A stretch of 15,230 bases of DNA, from the NCBI GenBank assembly GCA_017419465.1, contig JAFOLE010000006.1, positions 1-15,230 on the forward strand, given 5' to 3'. The stretch comes from Solobacterium sp. Lineage in GTDB: Bacteria > Bacillota_I > Bacilli_A > Erysipelotrichales > Erysipelotrichaceae. This document shows positions 1 to 5,295 of the stretch, piece by piece. Under the pieces are notes generated by a model. That model was not told the DNA's origin. It saw only the letters and a program-made list of their open reading frames with translations, and did no database searches. Every line of letters starts with the position of its first letter. Within the stretch, counting starts at the first letter, position 1. The translations under genes were made by a program, and so were the position numbers.

Positions 1-621
1 AATGAGCTCACCTTTGCGTATGCCGGTCCAGAACAGAACTTCAAAAGCCACCTGGTACATAGGCTTCAGGAAGCATGGATAAAGCTTCTTATATTGCTCA
101 TAGGTGAGAAAAATTTTTTCTTTCCGGATGTGATGCAGCTTGGCAGTGTGCTCAAACGGATTGACGGAAATATAGCCGCGCTGCAGCGCATAGCGCATCG
201 TACGGTTGATCATAGATACGGTTTTGTTGATTGTATCGTTGGATCTGCCGTTGTTATGCAGCGTAGTAATCAAATTTTCGATATCAGATCTTGTATATCT
301 GCTGAGTGATTTGTTTGGAAAGAACGGCTGTATATGGTTTTTGTATACACTGTCGAATTCCTGTTTACCGCCTTTGGAATTGCGTGTGTTATAGGACTCA
401 GAGAGTTCCTGACGGACGTGACTGAAGGTATAGTCCACAACTTCAACATATGCATCTTTGGCCTTCATACAGGCCTTAAGTGCCTCAGCTTTTGTTGCAT
501 AATCATATCCTGATACAACCCGGTGTCCGTTTTTGATGAATTCGTATCGCCAGAGAGGCGGACGGACATATTCCCATTTCCCGGTCTTTTTATTCTTTTG
601 CTTTTTTCTGTACGCTCCCAT
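1..621 (-). CDS. int: Tyrosine recombinase / integrase, N-terminal 207 residues (runs off the left edge)
   Basis: This would catalyse site-specific integration and excision of the mobile element through a tyrosine-DNA intermediate. The minus-strand frame is open from an ATG at 621 to base 1. Residues 1-50 are basic and resemble an arm-binding domain (KTGKWEYVRPPLWRYEF). Residues about 60-165 look like the helical core-binding domain. The visible part ends in FWTGIRKGELI, the box I signature of tyrosine recombinases, with the first catalytic arginine at R202. The remaining catalytic residues (His/Lys, the second Arg, Tyr) must lie left of the window, so completeness cannot be judged. The start is supported by AAAGGAAG ahead of the ATG. 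It overlaps the 3' end of the upstream gene by 32 bp, so it is probably co-transcribed and translationally coupled. The family call is firm; the relatives (Tn916-like or phage) are not. Confidence 0.9.
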   Translation of the reverse strand, partial: MGAYRKKQKNKKTGKWEYVRPPLWRYEFIKNGHRVVSGYDYATKAEALKACMKAKDAYVEVVDYTFSHVRQELSESYNTRNSKGGKQEFDSVYKNHIQPFFPNKSLSRYTRSDIENLITTLHNNGRSNDTINKTVSMINRTMRYALQRGYISVNPFEHTAKLHHIRKEKIFLTYEQYKKLYPCFLKPMYQVAFEVLFWTGIRKGELI

Positions 622-1234
622 TTCGTCTTCCTTTCAGCAGAACAGAATATGTCCGTTTGGCTCGCTTGATCTCATTGGCAAGCACAGTTATCGCATATCC
701 TTCAGGATTCATAACGGAATGCTCATCCAGTGTTGTGATTGTCTTCAAAATGATCTGCTCGTATGCAAGGCCTCCATAATCCTGCAGTGCAAAGAGAAAA
801 ATTCTGTCTTCTTCATTCAGAAGAGAAAGAGCGTAATCAACATACGCCGGAACATTCGCGTTTTCGCATATTGTCAGATAGTCAACCGGTATCATCAGTT
901 CCCGTTCTGTCTGTATCTCGTCAAATGCTGGATTGGCCGTATAGAAAACATCGTAATGCGTATCAACAAACTTTCCGTCCGGTCCTTTGACTCTTGTTCT
1001 TTTCAGATAGCCTTCCTGTTCCAGTGTTTTCATCGCTCTTGCCACAGTCGATTCACTCCAGCGCAGCTGCCTAGCAATAGATTGTATTTTGAATATCCAC
1101 CGGTCAGGCTTGCTGGCCATATAAACGTAGAGGCCGAACGCGTTCGTTTTCTTCATCCGCAGCAGGTGCAGCATTGCCTCATTGGGCACCTGTGTAAAGT
1201 TACCCCGATGGATCTGTACCGTACAGAAGGCCAT
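590..1234 (-). CDS. Winged-helix DNA-binding protein, possible replication initiator of the element
   Basis: A 214-residue protein. Residues about 12-85 form a winged-helix domain: NFTQVPNEAMLHLLRMKKTN, then FGLYVYMASKPDRW, SIARQLRWSESTVARAMKTL and EQEGYLKR. This pattern is typical of N-terminal domains of plasmid, phage and integrative-element proteins that start replication (RepA-N or DnaD-like). The C-terminal 110 residues are mostly helical and I do not recognise them. The start codon overlaps the upstream stop as TAATG, which implies translational coupling, and the 3' end overlaps int. Its place between a small DNA-binding gene and int suggests a role in replication or control of the excised element. 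That role is inferred; it could equally be a regulator. The DNA-binding fold is well supported. Confidence 0.65.
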   Translation of the reverse strand: MAFCTVQIHRGNFTQVPNEAMLHLLRMKKTNAFGLYVYMASKPDRWIFKIQSIARQLRWSESTVARAMKTLEQEGYLKRTRVKGPDGKFVDTHYDVFYTANPAFDEIQTERELMIPVDYLTICENANVPAYVDYALSLLNEEDRIFLFALQDYGGLAYEQIILKTITTLDEHSVMNPEGYAITVLANEIKRAKRTYSVLLKGRRNGSVQKKAKE

Positions 1235-1491
1235 TACAGCCCCTTGGAAGCATATTTTTCAATCTGTGCTTCAGTAAGGTTCAGATAATTCATCACACGT
1301 TTAGGATCTAATCCAAACGGACTGATGGTTTTTCCTTCCTTGAGAATTTGCATAGTAATCTCATCCCAGGCACGGTCTGCTTTACGTGCACCACATCCCA
1401 GATACTCTCTCAACTGTCTTCTGCTGATATATCCAAGCGAATTGAGTTCAAGGCGTCTCTGATTAATCTGTTTGATCTCACGTAATTTCAT
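1234..1491 (-). CDS. Small DNA-binding protein, probable excisionase
   Basis: An 85-residue protein, first gene of the minus-strand operon. The segment YISRRQLREYLGCGARKADR (about residues 21-40) reads as a helix-turn-helix, and LDPKRVMNYLNLT near residues 61-73 resembles the strand-helix end of excisionase and DUF3173-like proteins, in which a short HTH is followed by a motif of the type P-x-x-V-x-x-Y-L. Excisionases are of this size and lie beside integrase genes, where they bend DNA to direct excision. The assignment rests on size, fold pattern and context rather than a diagnostic motif. The Shine-Dalgarno is AGAGAGG with a good spacing, and the stop overlaps the next start (TAATG at 1236-1232). 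Confidence 0.55.
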   Translation of the reverse strand: MKLREIKQINQRRLELNSLGYISRRQLREYLGCGARKADRAWDEITMQILKEGKTISPFGLDPKRVMNYLNLTEAQIEKYASKGL

Positions 1492-1510
1492 TTTGTATAC
1501 CTCTCTATAG

Positions 1511-1558
1511 ATGACCTATTTCATATACAAATATTTGTATATGAACATAATAGGTCAT
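1511..1558. promoter_or_regulatory. Large palindromic operator (O1) between the int operon and the repressor
   Basis: Bases 1521-1544 form a perfect 24-bp palindrome centred on AAATATTT. It is flanked by a second inverted repeat, ATGACCTATT at 1511-1520 and AATAGGTCAT at 1549-1558, so almost the whole 48 bp is symmetrical. It covers the -10 box and expected start of the minus-strand promoter. TATACAAA occurs in both arms and again at 1561-1568 and 1492-1499 (as TTTGTATA). This is what a dimeric or tetrameric Cro/CI-like repressor would bind; the adjacent gene at 1720 is the obvious candidate. Confidence 0.75.
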
Positions 1559-1575
1559 TGTTTGTATAAAGTCAA
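1547..1575 (-). promoter_or_regulatory. Promoter of the excisionase-rep-int operon
   Basis: Reading the minus strand, TTGACT (1575-1570) is followed after 17 bases by TATTAT (1552-1547). This is a near-consensus sigma-A promoter firing towards the gene that starts at 1491. The -10 box lies inside the operator at 1511-1558, so repressor binding should block it. Confidence 0.75.
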
Positions 1576-1659
1576 ACAACAAATGCGATTAATTAGTGGT
1601 GAAAATAATTTTGGACATATCTTTTATGGTATTTACACATTAAGACGGATAATGTACTT

Positions 1660-1690
1660 ATGACCTGTTATAAATACATATGTTTGTATT
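1660..1690. promoter_or_regulatory. Second operator (O2) over the repressor promoter
   Basis: ATGACCTGTT at 1660-1669 and TGTTTGTAT at 1681-1689 repeat the layout of O1 starting at 1511. Over 30 aligned bases 24 are identical, with the outer ATGACCT and the TTTGTAT block conserved and the middle more variable. It overlaps the -35 region of the repressor promoter, which suggests autoregulation. It also contains the ATG at 1660, which argues against that codon being the repressor start. Confidence 0.6.
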
Positions 1691-1712
1691 TCTTTCAGGT
1701 AACTTCTATAAT
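1684..1712 (+). promoter_or_regulatory. Repressor promoter, apparently giving a leaderless mRNA
   Basis: TTGTAT (1684-1689), a 17-base spacer and a perfect TATAAT (1707-1712). The expected transcription start, about seven bases past the -10 box, falls at 1719-1720, on the A of the repressor ATG. There is no convincing Shine-Dalgarno directly upstream of that ATG, which fits a leaderless message like lambda cI from PRM. Confidence 0.6.
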
Positions 1713-1719
1713 TAGAAAC

Positions 1720-2358
1720 ATGAGCAGCGTAAAATCATTAGGCCGGAGAATTCAAGTTGCCCGTGAATTCAGAGAATTAGATCGCACGACTTTTGCCAAA
1801 GAAATTGGTGTCAAATATCGTGATATTTTACGTTGGGAAACAACAACACATGAGCCACGAGCTGCAACATTAAAAAGGATGGCTGATGCCTTGAATATTA
1901 ATGTGAATTATTTTCTGGATGAAGAGGCGAGTACAGATCAAATCATTTCCTATCTTTCAGAAGAGGAAATGATGAACGAGAGTGGCTTAGGAGAAATCCT
2001 GACACAAAAAAGAAAGCAGATAAAAGCGTGTATCGATAAAACGGATGATGTATCTCTTTTGAGAACAATCAGCCGTCTGATGATGGATTATGTTGATGCA
2101 AAGCTGTTGGTTTATCTGACAGATGTTATACTTGAGTACACAAATTATACCGGAGAAATTCCTGAACAGTTGGTGACAGCGGATGAGAGACGTCTTTTCA
2201 TCAAACAAATGATTTCAGAAATAGATGATGCCGATCTGCTCAAATCAACAGCGAAAGTACTTGCTGTATTTACCAGGAATGCAGATGTTAATAATCAATT
2301 AGGAACTGTCATGACACTCACCAATTCTCTGCCGAATGTTCGTTTACCTGGTGAATAG
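1720..2358 (+). CDS. Cro/CI-like (XRE family) repressor of the mobile element
   Basis: A 212-residue regulator. Residues about 7-66 form an XRE helix-turn-helix (LGRRIQVAREF, TTFAKEIGVKYRDILRWE, ATLKRMADALNINVNYFLDE). The rest is helical with acidic stretches. It shows no S24/LexA-type Ser-Lys self-cleavage motif and no metalloprotease partner is in view, so the way it is inactivated is unclear. I chose the ATG at 1720 over the in-frame ATG at 1660 because the upstream 20 codons overlap the operator and promoter and encode a non-conserved hydrophobic stretch (YKYICLYFF). It is divergent from the excisionase-rep-int operon and presumably keeps the element quiescent. Confidence 0.8.
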   Translation: MSSVKSLGRRIQVAREFRELDRTTFAKEIGVKYRDILRWETTTHEPRAATLKRMADALNINVNYFLDEEASTDQIISYLSEEEMMNESGLGEILTQKRKQIKACIDKTDDVSLLRTISRLMMDYVDAKLLVYLTDVILEYTNYTGEIPEQLVTADERRLFIKQMISEIDDADLLKSTAKVLAVFTRNADVNNQLGTVMTLTNSLPNVRLPGE

Positions 2359-2404
2359 TACTTCAGTTTTGACACAGTTTCTTATCATCATCAGTAGTAT
2401 ATTT

Positions 2405-2431
2405 TCAGTATTACTTCAAATCAGTATTACT
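2405..2431. repeat. Short direct repeat, TCAGTATTACT twice
   Basis: TCAGTATTACT occurs at 2405-2415 and again at 2421-2431, a 16-bp period. It lies in the gene-free stretch between the repressor and the tRNA-Thr gene. Paired direct repeats at an element end can be integrase arm-binding sites; that role is a guess from position. Confidence 0.5.
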
Positions 2432-2499
2432 ATGTCTGTCATTTCACCATACGTGGAAATCTGACATGTGGCTGTAAAAAGCATCAAAGTTAGCATAAA

Positions 2500-2523
2500 C
2501 CACACTGAAATCCACACTAAATT
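2500..2523. repeat. Short direct repeat, CCACACTGAAAT / CCACACTAAATT
   Basis: CCACACT begins at 2500 and again at 2512, followed by similar A-rich bases, giving a 12-bp period. It is about 50 bp from the tRNA-Thr 3' end and could be a second set of recombinase or accessory-factor sites at the element boundary. Bases 2359-2537 otherwise hold no ORF that I would call, only an imperfect inverted repeat near 2436-2466. Confidence 0.45.
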
Positions 2524-2537
2524 TGGATCAAGCAACA

Positions 2538-2565
2538 AAAAATCCGCACTGTTATGCGGATTTTT
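2538..2565. terminator. Bidirectional intrinsic terminator beside tRNA-Thr
   Basis: Bases 2538-2548 (five A then TCCGCA) pair perfectly with 2555-2565 (TGCGGA then five T) around a six-base loop. It has a T tract on either strand, so it can end the tRNA-Thr transcript coming from the right and the repressor transcript coming from the left. Confidence 0.85.
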
Positions 2566-2572
2566 GACTTCA

Positions 2573-2646
2573 TGGTGCCGCTTGGCAGAATTGAACTGCC
2601 CGCTCATCCTTACCATGGATGTGTATTACCACTATACTAAAGCGGC
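2573..2646 (-). tRNA. tRNA-Thr (anticodon GGT)
   Basis: The minus strand folds as a full cloverleaf: acceptor GCCGCTT/AAGCGGC, D arm GTAT..ATAC, anticodon stem CATCC/GGATG with loop ATGGTAA (anticodon GGT), T arm GGCAG-TTCAATT-CTGCC, discriminator A and an encoded CCA (2575-2573). Its 3' end faces the integrase-bearing element, whose DNA begins within a few bases, so this gene is the probable chromosomal attachment site. Confidence 0.95.
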
Positions 2647-2658
2647 GACTGCTTTTCT

Positions 2659-2686
2659 ATTTTATCAGAACCTTCGCATTAATCAA
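2659..2686 (-). promoter_or_regulatory. tRNA-Thr promoter
   Basis: On the minus strand TTGATT (2686-2681), 16 bases, then TAAAAT (2664-2659). The expected start is a few bases upstream of the mature tRNA 5' end at 2646. The -35 box overlaps the last bases of maf. Confidence 0.6.
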
Positions 2687-3246
2687 TAGGAATCGATATT
2701 TTTAAGTTCCTGATAAACCATGGACAGGGGAAGCCCCATGATCGCATAGAAATCGCCGTCAATTTTCGTGATAAACCTGCCCGCAAGTCCCTGGATGCCA
2801 TAGGCACCGGCTTTGTCATCCGCTTCGCCGGAGGAAAGATATTCAAAGATCTCCGCTTCGCTGAGCTGCGCAAAGGAAACATGCGATACCGAAACATCCG
2901 TGTATGTTTTTTTACTGCTCACAAGCGCAAGTCCGGTGATGACCTGGTGGGTACGGCCGGAGAGTTCTTCCAGCATGCACCGTGCTTCTTCCCGGTCGTG
3001 CGGTTTTCCGAGCACACGGTTATCAATCACCACAATGGTGTCGCTGCCGAGAATTACCGCATCCGGATGCCGTTTCAGAACTGCCGCAGCCTTGCGCACG
3101 GAAAGATCCATGATCGCATCTGTCAGAGAACAATCAGACTTCAGCGTTTCATCAATTTCTGCCGCATCAATTTCAAAGGGAACACCGCATTTTTCCAGCA
3201 GTTCCTTTCGTCTCGGGGATTTGCTCGCAAGAATCAGCTGTTTCAT
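2683..3246 (-). CDS. maf: Maf family nucleotide pyrophosphatase
   Basis: A 187-residue cytoplasmic house-cleaning enzyme that hydrolyses non-canonical or surplus nucleoside triphosphates (dTTP/UTP in the YhdE branch) to monophosphate and pyrophosphate. The Maf signature ASKSPRRKELL is at residues 7-17, the catalytic GSDT at 67-70 (D69), GKP at 80-82, SGRTHQVITG at 96-105, DKAGAYGIQG at 144-153 and DGDFYAIMGLPL at 163-174. Length is normal for the family. The Shine-Dalgarno is AAAGGCGG and the promoter is the extended -10 at 3277-3269. It is divergent from the nucleotidyltransferase gene. The exact nucleotide preference is inferred from motif resemblance. Confidence 0.93.
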   Translation of the reverse strand: MKQLILASKSPRRKELLEKCGVPFEIDAAEIDETLKSDCSLTDAIMDLSVRKAAAVLKRHPDAVILGSDTIVVIDNRVLGKPHDREEARCMLEELSGRTHQVITGLALVSSKKTYTDVSVSHVSFAQLSEAEIFEYLSSGEADDKAGAYGIQGLAGRFITKIDGDFYAIMGLPLSMVYQELKNIDSY

Positions 3247-3268
3247 CAGGACCGCCTTTCTGTCATGG

Positions 3269-3277
3269 ATTATACCA
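3269..3277 (-). promoter_or_regulatory. Extended -10 promoter of maf
   Basis: The minus strand reads TGGTATAAT, a perfect TGnTATAAT extended -10, about 20 bases upstream of the maf Shine-Dalgarno region. No strong -35 box is seen, as expected for extended -10 promoters. Confidence 0.6.
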
Positions 3278-3304
3278 AATTTGGGTAACAGGAAAAGAGG
3301 GCAA

Positions 3305-3313
3305 TGCTATAAT
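3305..3313 (+). promoter_or_regulatory. Extended -10 promoter of the nucleotidyltransferase gene
   Basis: TGCTATAAT, a perfect extended -10 box, lies 42 bases upstream of the ATG at 3356. It stands back-to-back with the maf promoter 28 bases away. The leader contains AAAGGAGA as ribosome binding site. Confidence 0.65.
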
Positions 3314-3355
3314 GAATGCAGTAATCATAAAAACAAAAAGGAGATACAGATCATT

Positions 3356-4270
3356 ATGAACAAGGCACCCACATTAGTCATTCTTGCTGCGGGAATGGGC
3401 AGCCGCTACGGCGGAATGAAGCAGATTGACGGAGTTGGCAGTCACGGAGAACCGATTATCGAATTTTCCATTTATGATGCATACCAGGCCGGATTCCGTA
3501 AGGTTGTTCTGATTATCAAGCGTGAACATGAAGAACTGTTCCGCAAGGCACTCACGGACCGGATCGCGGCAGGCGGGATGGAAGTGAAATTTGCATATCA
3601 GGAGATGACGAATCTTCCGGCTGGCTTCACTGTACCGGAAGGAAGAGAAAAGCCGTGGGGAACCACCCATGCACTCCTTTCCTGCAAGGGCGTCGTCGAC
3701 GGACCGTTCGCAATCATCAACGCGGATGACTTCTACGGACGCAATGCATACAAGGTCATCTATGACTATCTGACCAATGAGATTTCAGATGACAACTATG
3801 CAATGGTCGGATTCAAGTGTCTCAATACACTTACGGAAAACGGTACGGTTACCCGCGGTCTCTGTGAGGAGAAGGACGGATGCCTCAGCCACATCGTTGA
3901 GATTCAGAAGATTGCGATCCAGGACAACAAGGCTGTCTATGAAACCGAGAACGGCGAGTGGGCACCGATCGCAGATGATGCGCTCGTATCCATGAACTTC
4001 TGGGGCTTCACACCGAAGATCTTTGAAGAGTTCGAACCGGTATTTGAGAAGTTCCTCTCTGAAAACATCGACAAGAATCCGATGAAATGCGAGCATGTTA
4101 TCCCGACTGCTGTCGGAACACTCGTACAGGAAGGAAAGATTTCTGTACGGATGCTGTCGAGCACAGACAAATGGTTTGGCGTTACCTATAAGGAAGACAA
4201 GCCGGATGTCGTTGCACGCATTCAGGAGCTGAAGGATAACGGCACCTATCCGGATGTCCTCTGGAAGTAA
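3356..4270 (+). CDS. Sugar-nucleotidyltransferase family protein (NTP_transferase fold)
   Basis: A 304-residue protein. Residues 9-23 carry the nucleotide-binding signature (LAAGMGSRYGGMKQ). KPWGTTHALL lies at 99-108 and the probable metal-binding INADDFYG at 121-128, in the order seen in nucleotide-sugar pyrophosphorylases. Such enzymes join a sugar or polyol phosphate to a nucleoside triphosphate and release pyrophosphate. It lacks a recognisable left-handed beta-helix domain and does not match GalU, RmlA or GlmU by the motifs I can see, so the substrate is open. I chose the ATG at 3356, since the upstream extension covers the promoter and antisense of maf; AAGGAGA precedes it with a slightly long spacing. 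It is monocistronic with its own terminator. Confidence 0.85.
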   Translation: MNKAPTLVILAAGMGSRYGGMKQIDGVGSHGEPIIEFSIYDAYQAGFRKVVLIIKREHEELFRKALTDRIAAGGMEVKFAYQEMTNLPAGFTVPEGREKPWGTTHALLSCKGVVDGPFAIINADDFYGRNAYKVIYDYLTNEISDDNYAMVGFKCLNTLTENGTVTRGLCEEKDGCLSHIVEIQKIAIQDNKAVYETENGEWAPIADDALVSMNFWGFTPKIFEEFEPVFEKFLSENIDKNPMKCEHVIPTAVGTLVQEGKISVRMLSSTDKWFGVTYKEDKPDVVARIQELKDNGTYPDVLWK

Positions 4271-4282
4271 CGAATGTATCTG

Positions 4283-4310
4283 AACACGGTCCCTGCGGAT
4301 CGTGTTTTTT
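4283..4310 (+). terminator. Intrinsic terminator of the nucleotidyltransferase gene
   Basis: AACACGGTCC (4283-4292) pairs with GGATCGTGTT (4297-4306) with one G-U pair around a CTGC loop, followed by a run of T to 4310. Confidence 0.85.
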
Positions 4311-4340
4311 AATTTGTGGGTATCTGAATCAGCGGCTATG

Positions 4341-4349
4341 TGCTACAAT
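4341..4349 (+). promoter_or_regulatory. Extended -10 promoter of tRNA-Arg
   Basis: TGCTACAAT lies 13 bases upstream of the mature tRNA 5' end. It matches TGnTAnAAT, the same pattern as the protein-gene promoters at 3305 and 5278. Confidence 0.5.
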
Positions 4350-4362
4350 ACATCATGCGTAT

Positions 4363-4436
4363 GCGCCCGTAGCTCAGCTGGATAGAGTATCAGATTCCGA
4401 ATCTGAGGGTCGCAGGTTCGACTCCTGTCGGGCGCG
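4363..4436 (+). tRNA. tRNA-Arg (anticodon CCG)
   Basis: Full cloverleaf: acceptor GCGCCCG/CGGGCGC, D arm with AGCTCAGCTGGATAGAGT, anticodon stem TCAGA/TCTGA with loop TTCCGAA (anticodon CCG, reads CGG), T arm GCAGG-TTCGACT-CCTGT with one weak pair, discriminator G. The CCA is not encoded here, unlike in tRNA-Thr at 2573. Confidence 0.95.
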
Positions 4437-4447
4437 CGTCAGATCAG

Positions 4448-4473
4448 AAGCGGCAATGAACTGCCGCTTTTTT
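4448..4473 (+). terminator. Intrinsic terminator of tRNA-Arg
   Basis: AGCGGCA (4449-4455) and TGCCGCT (4462-4468) pair around a six-base loop, followed by a T run to 4473. Confidence 0.85.
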
Positions 4474-4483
4474 ATCTATAGAT

Positions 4484-4511
4484 AAAAAACAGGACTTATG
4501 GAAAGCCCTGT
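4484..4511 (-). terminator. Intrinsic terminator of the TetR-family gene
   Basis: On the minus strand ACAGGGCTT (4511-4503) pairs with AAGTCCTGT (4497-4489) with one G-U pair, followed by six T (4489-4484). It starts 10 bases past the stop codon of the regulator. Confidence 0.85.
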
Positions 4512-4520
4512 ATTGTATGG

Positions 4521-5051
4521 TCACTGGATATTCAGACAATGACGGATCAGCCGGTTCAGCAGACGGCGTACCTGTTCCTCGCTGTACAGGCCACGCGCTT
4601 TGTTTTCGCTGATGACCTGTGTGACACCGGCGATTACATAGGTGAGAATCAGATCTTCTTCCGCATTTTCATCATTTTTCTTTGCGAGGTTGACCAGCCA
4701 GCGGTTCAGCTTAGCATACTGCTGTGTTTCGCGGTCCTTCGCAAGATACATGAGATCTTCACGGTGCGGTTCAAGCGCCTTGGAAAACTCCTGCAGATAA
4801 CGGTCCGGGTCGGTATAGATCAGACCGCGGAACGGGAAGTTCTCAAAACACTCTTCGAGGATACGGTTTTCAACTGCTTCGTTCAGATCATATACATCTT
4901 CGAAGTAATGATAAAACGTAGTGCGGTTGGAATTTGCGAGCCGGCACAGCTCGGTGATACGGATGCGTTCAATTGGAAAGCGGCGCCGCAGTTCAAGATA
5001 GGCATCTCCGATCTTCCGTTTTGTAAGTTTTGTGCGTTGGCTATTTTTCAT
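4521..5051 (-). CDS. TetR/AcrR-family transcriptional regulator
   Basis: A 176-residue repressor-like protein. The N-terminal three-helix DNA-binding domain spans residues about 8-55 and contains IRITELCRLANSNRTTFYHY followed by FEDVYDL, the classic TetR recognition helix region. The C-terminal part is helical, as expected for a ligand-binding dimerisation domain; its ligand is unknown. I chose the ATG at 5051 rather than a TTG at 5099 because the upstream 16 codons overlap promoter-like sequence and are not TetR-like. It is divergent from the leader and TetM-Rae1 fusion gene, so it may regulate that gene and itself through the palindrome at 5091-5100. The regulatory link is inferred from arrangement only. 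Confidence 0.88.
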   Translation of the reverse strand: MKNSQRTKLTKRKIGDAYLELRRRFPIERIRITELCRLANSNRTTFYHYFEDVYDLNEAVENRILEECFENFPFRGLIYTDPDRYLQEFSKALEPHREDLMYLAKDRETQQYAKLNRWLVNLAKKNDENAEEDLILTYVIAGVTQVISENKARGLYSEEQVRRLLNRLIRHCLNIQ

Positions 5052-5071
5052 GAGTATTATATTAACACCTG

Positions 5072-5120
5072 TAAATATTTTTGTGGGTGATTTGCGCAAA
5101 AAAACTAAACAATTTATAAT
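5072..5120. promoter_or_regulatory. Divergent promoters sharing a palindromic -35 element
   Basis: TTTGCGCAAA (5091-5100) is a perfect 10-bp palindrome. On the plus strand its TTGCGC (5092-5097) is followed after 17 bases by TATAAT (5115-5120). On the minus strand its TTGCGC (5099-5094) is followed after 16 bases by TATTTA (5077-5072), towards the TetR-family gene. A TetR-type dimer bound here could block both promoters. The plus-strand promoter is strong by sequence; the minus one is weaker. Confidence 0.6.
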
Positions 5121-5137
5121 ATGGATGAGGCATGAGT

Positions 5138-5191
5138 ATGTCTGACGTTAGCGGCTCCGTTTCATTTGCGGATGTCCGTCTGTCAGGATGA
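5138..5191 (+). CDS. Possible 17-residue leader peptide
   Basis: A short ORF reading MSDVSGSVSFADVRLSG. GATGAGG ends seven bases before the ATG. An in-frame ATG at 5132 is too close to that site. It sits between a promoter and an intrinsic terminator, upstream of a TetM-like gene, the position of a regulatory leader peptide. Chance occurrence of an ORF this short is quite possible, and there is no run of a single amino acid that would suggest what it senses. Confidence 0.3.
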   Translation: MSDVSGSVSFADVRLSG

Positions 5192-5210
5192 ATCGTGCAT
5201 ACGAGAAGGA

Positions 5211-5246
5211 GGCAGAAGATCGGACCCGTTCCGGGATCTGCCTTTT
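5211..5246 (+). terminator. Intrinsic terminator in the leader of the TetM-Rae1 fusion gene
   Basis: GGCAGA (5211-5216) pairs with TCTGCC (5237-5242). An inner stem CGGA/TCCG (5221-5224 with 5230-5233) stacks within, and a T tract follows (5243-5246, then ATT). It lies 50 bases before the start codon of the downstream gene and after no complete larger gene, so it is a candidate attenuator. Confidence 0.65.
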
Positions 5247-5277
5247 ATTCTGCTTTCTGCAGGAAACGAATGGATAA

Positions 5278-5286
5278 TGCTATAAT
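5278..5286 (+). promoter_or_regulatory. Extended -10 promoter directly upstream of the TetM-Rae1 fusion gene
   Basis: TGCTATAAT ends nine bases before the ATG at 5296. A start at the usual distance would fall at about 5292-5294, giving an mRNA with almost no leader. There is no Shine-Dalgarno between it and the ATG. The gene could therefore be expressed both from this promoter and by read-through of the terminator at 5211-5246. Confidence 0.6.
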
Positions 5287-5295
5287 TTTCGGGTT

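Larger units (their letters stand above)
5127..5246 (+). ncRNA. Candidate attenuated leader or small RNA upstream of the TetM-Rae1 fusion
   Basis: The promoter at 5092-5120 should start a transcript near 5127, and an intrinsic terminator ends at 5246, giving about 120 nt. Inside are a 17-codon ORF with a plausible ribosome binding site (5138-5191), an internal inverted repeat (CTGAC near 5142 with GTCAG near 5182) and a free AAGGAGG (5206-5212) that runs into the terminator stem. No start codon follows that AAGGAGG at a useful distance. The layout resembles leader-peptide attenuators such as that described for tet(M), but an independent small RNA is equally possible. I do not recognise a known RNA family. 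Confidence 0.45.

Noticed and set aside
533..1288. 251-codon plus-strand ORF
   Set aside because: It is antisense to the winged-helix and excisionase genes, has no ribosome binding site and reads as a Cys/Phe-rich shadow protein without domain pattern.
1660..1719. Upstream ATG start for the repressor
   Set aside because: The extension overlaps the operator and promoter, lacks a Shine-Dalgarno and encodes a non-conserved hydrophobic stretch; the ATG at 1720 fits the XRE domain start.
5206..5212. AAGGAGG as ribosome binding site of a gene
   Set aside because: No start codon with an open frame follows at a useful distance; the bases run into the terminator stem.
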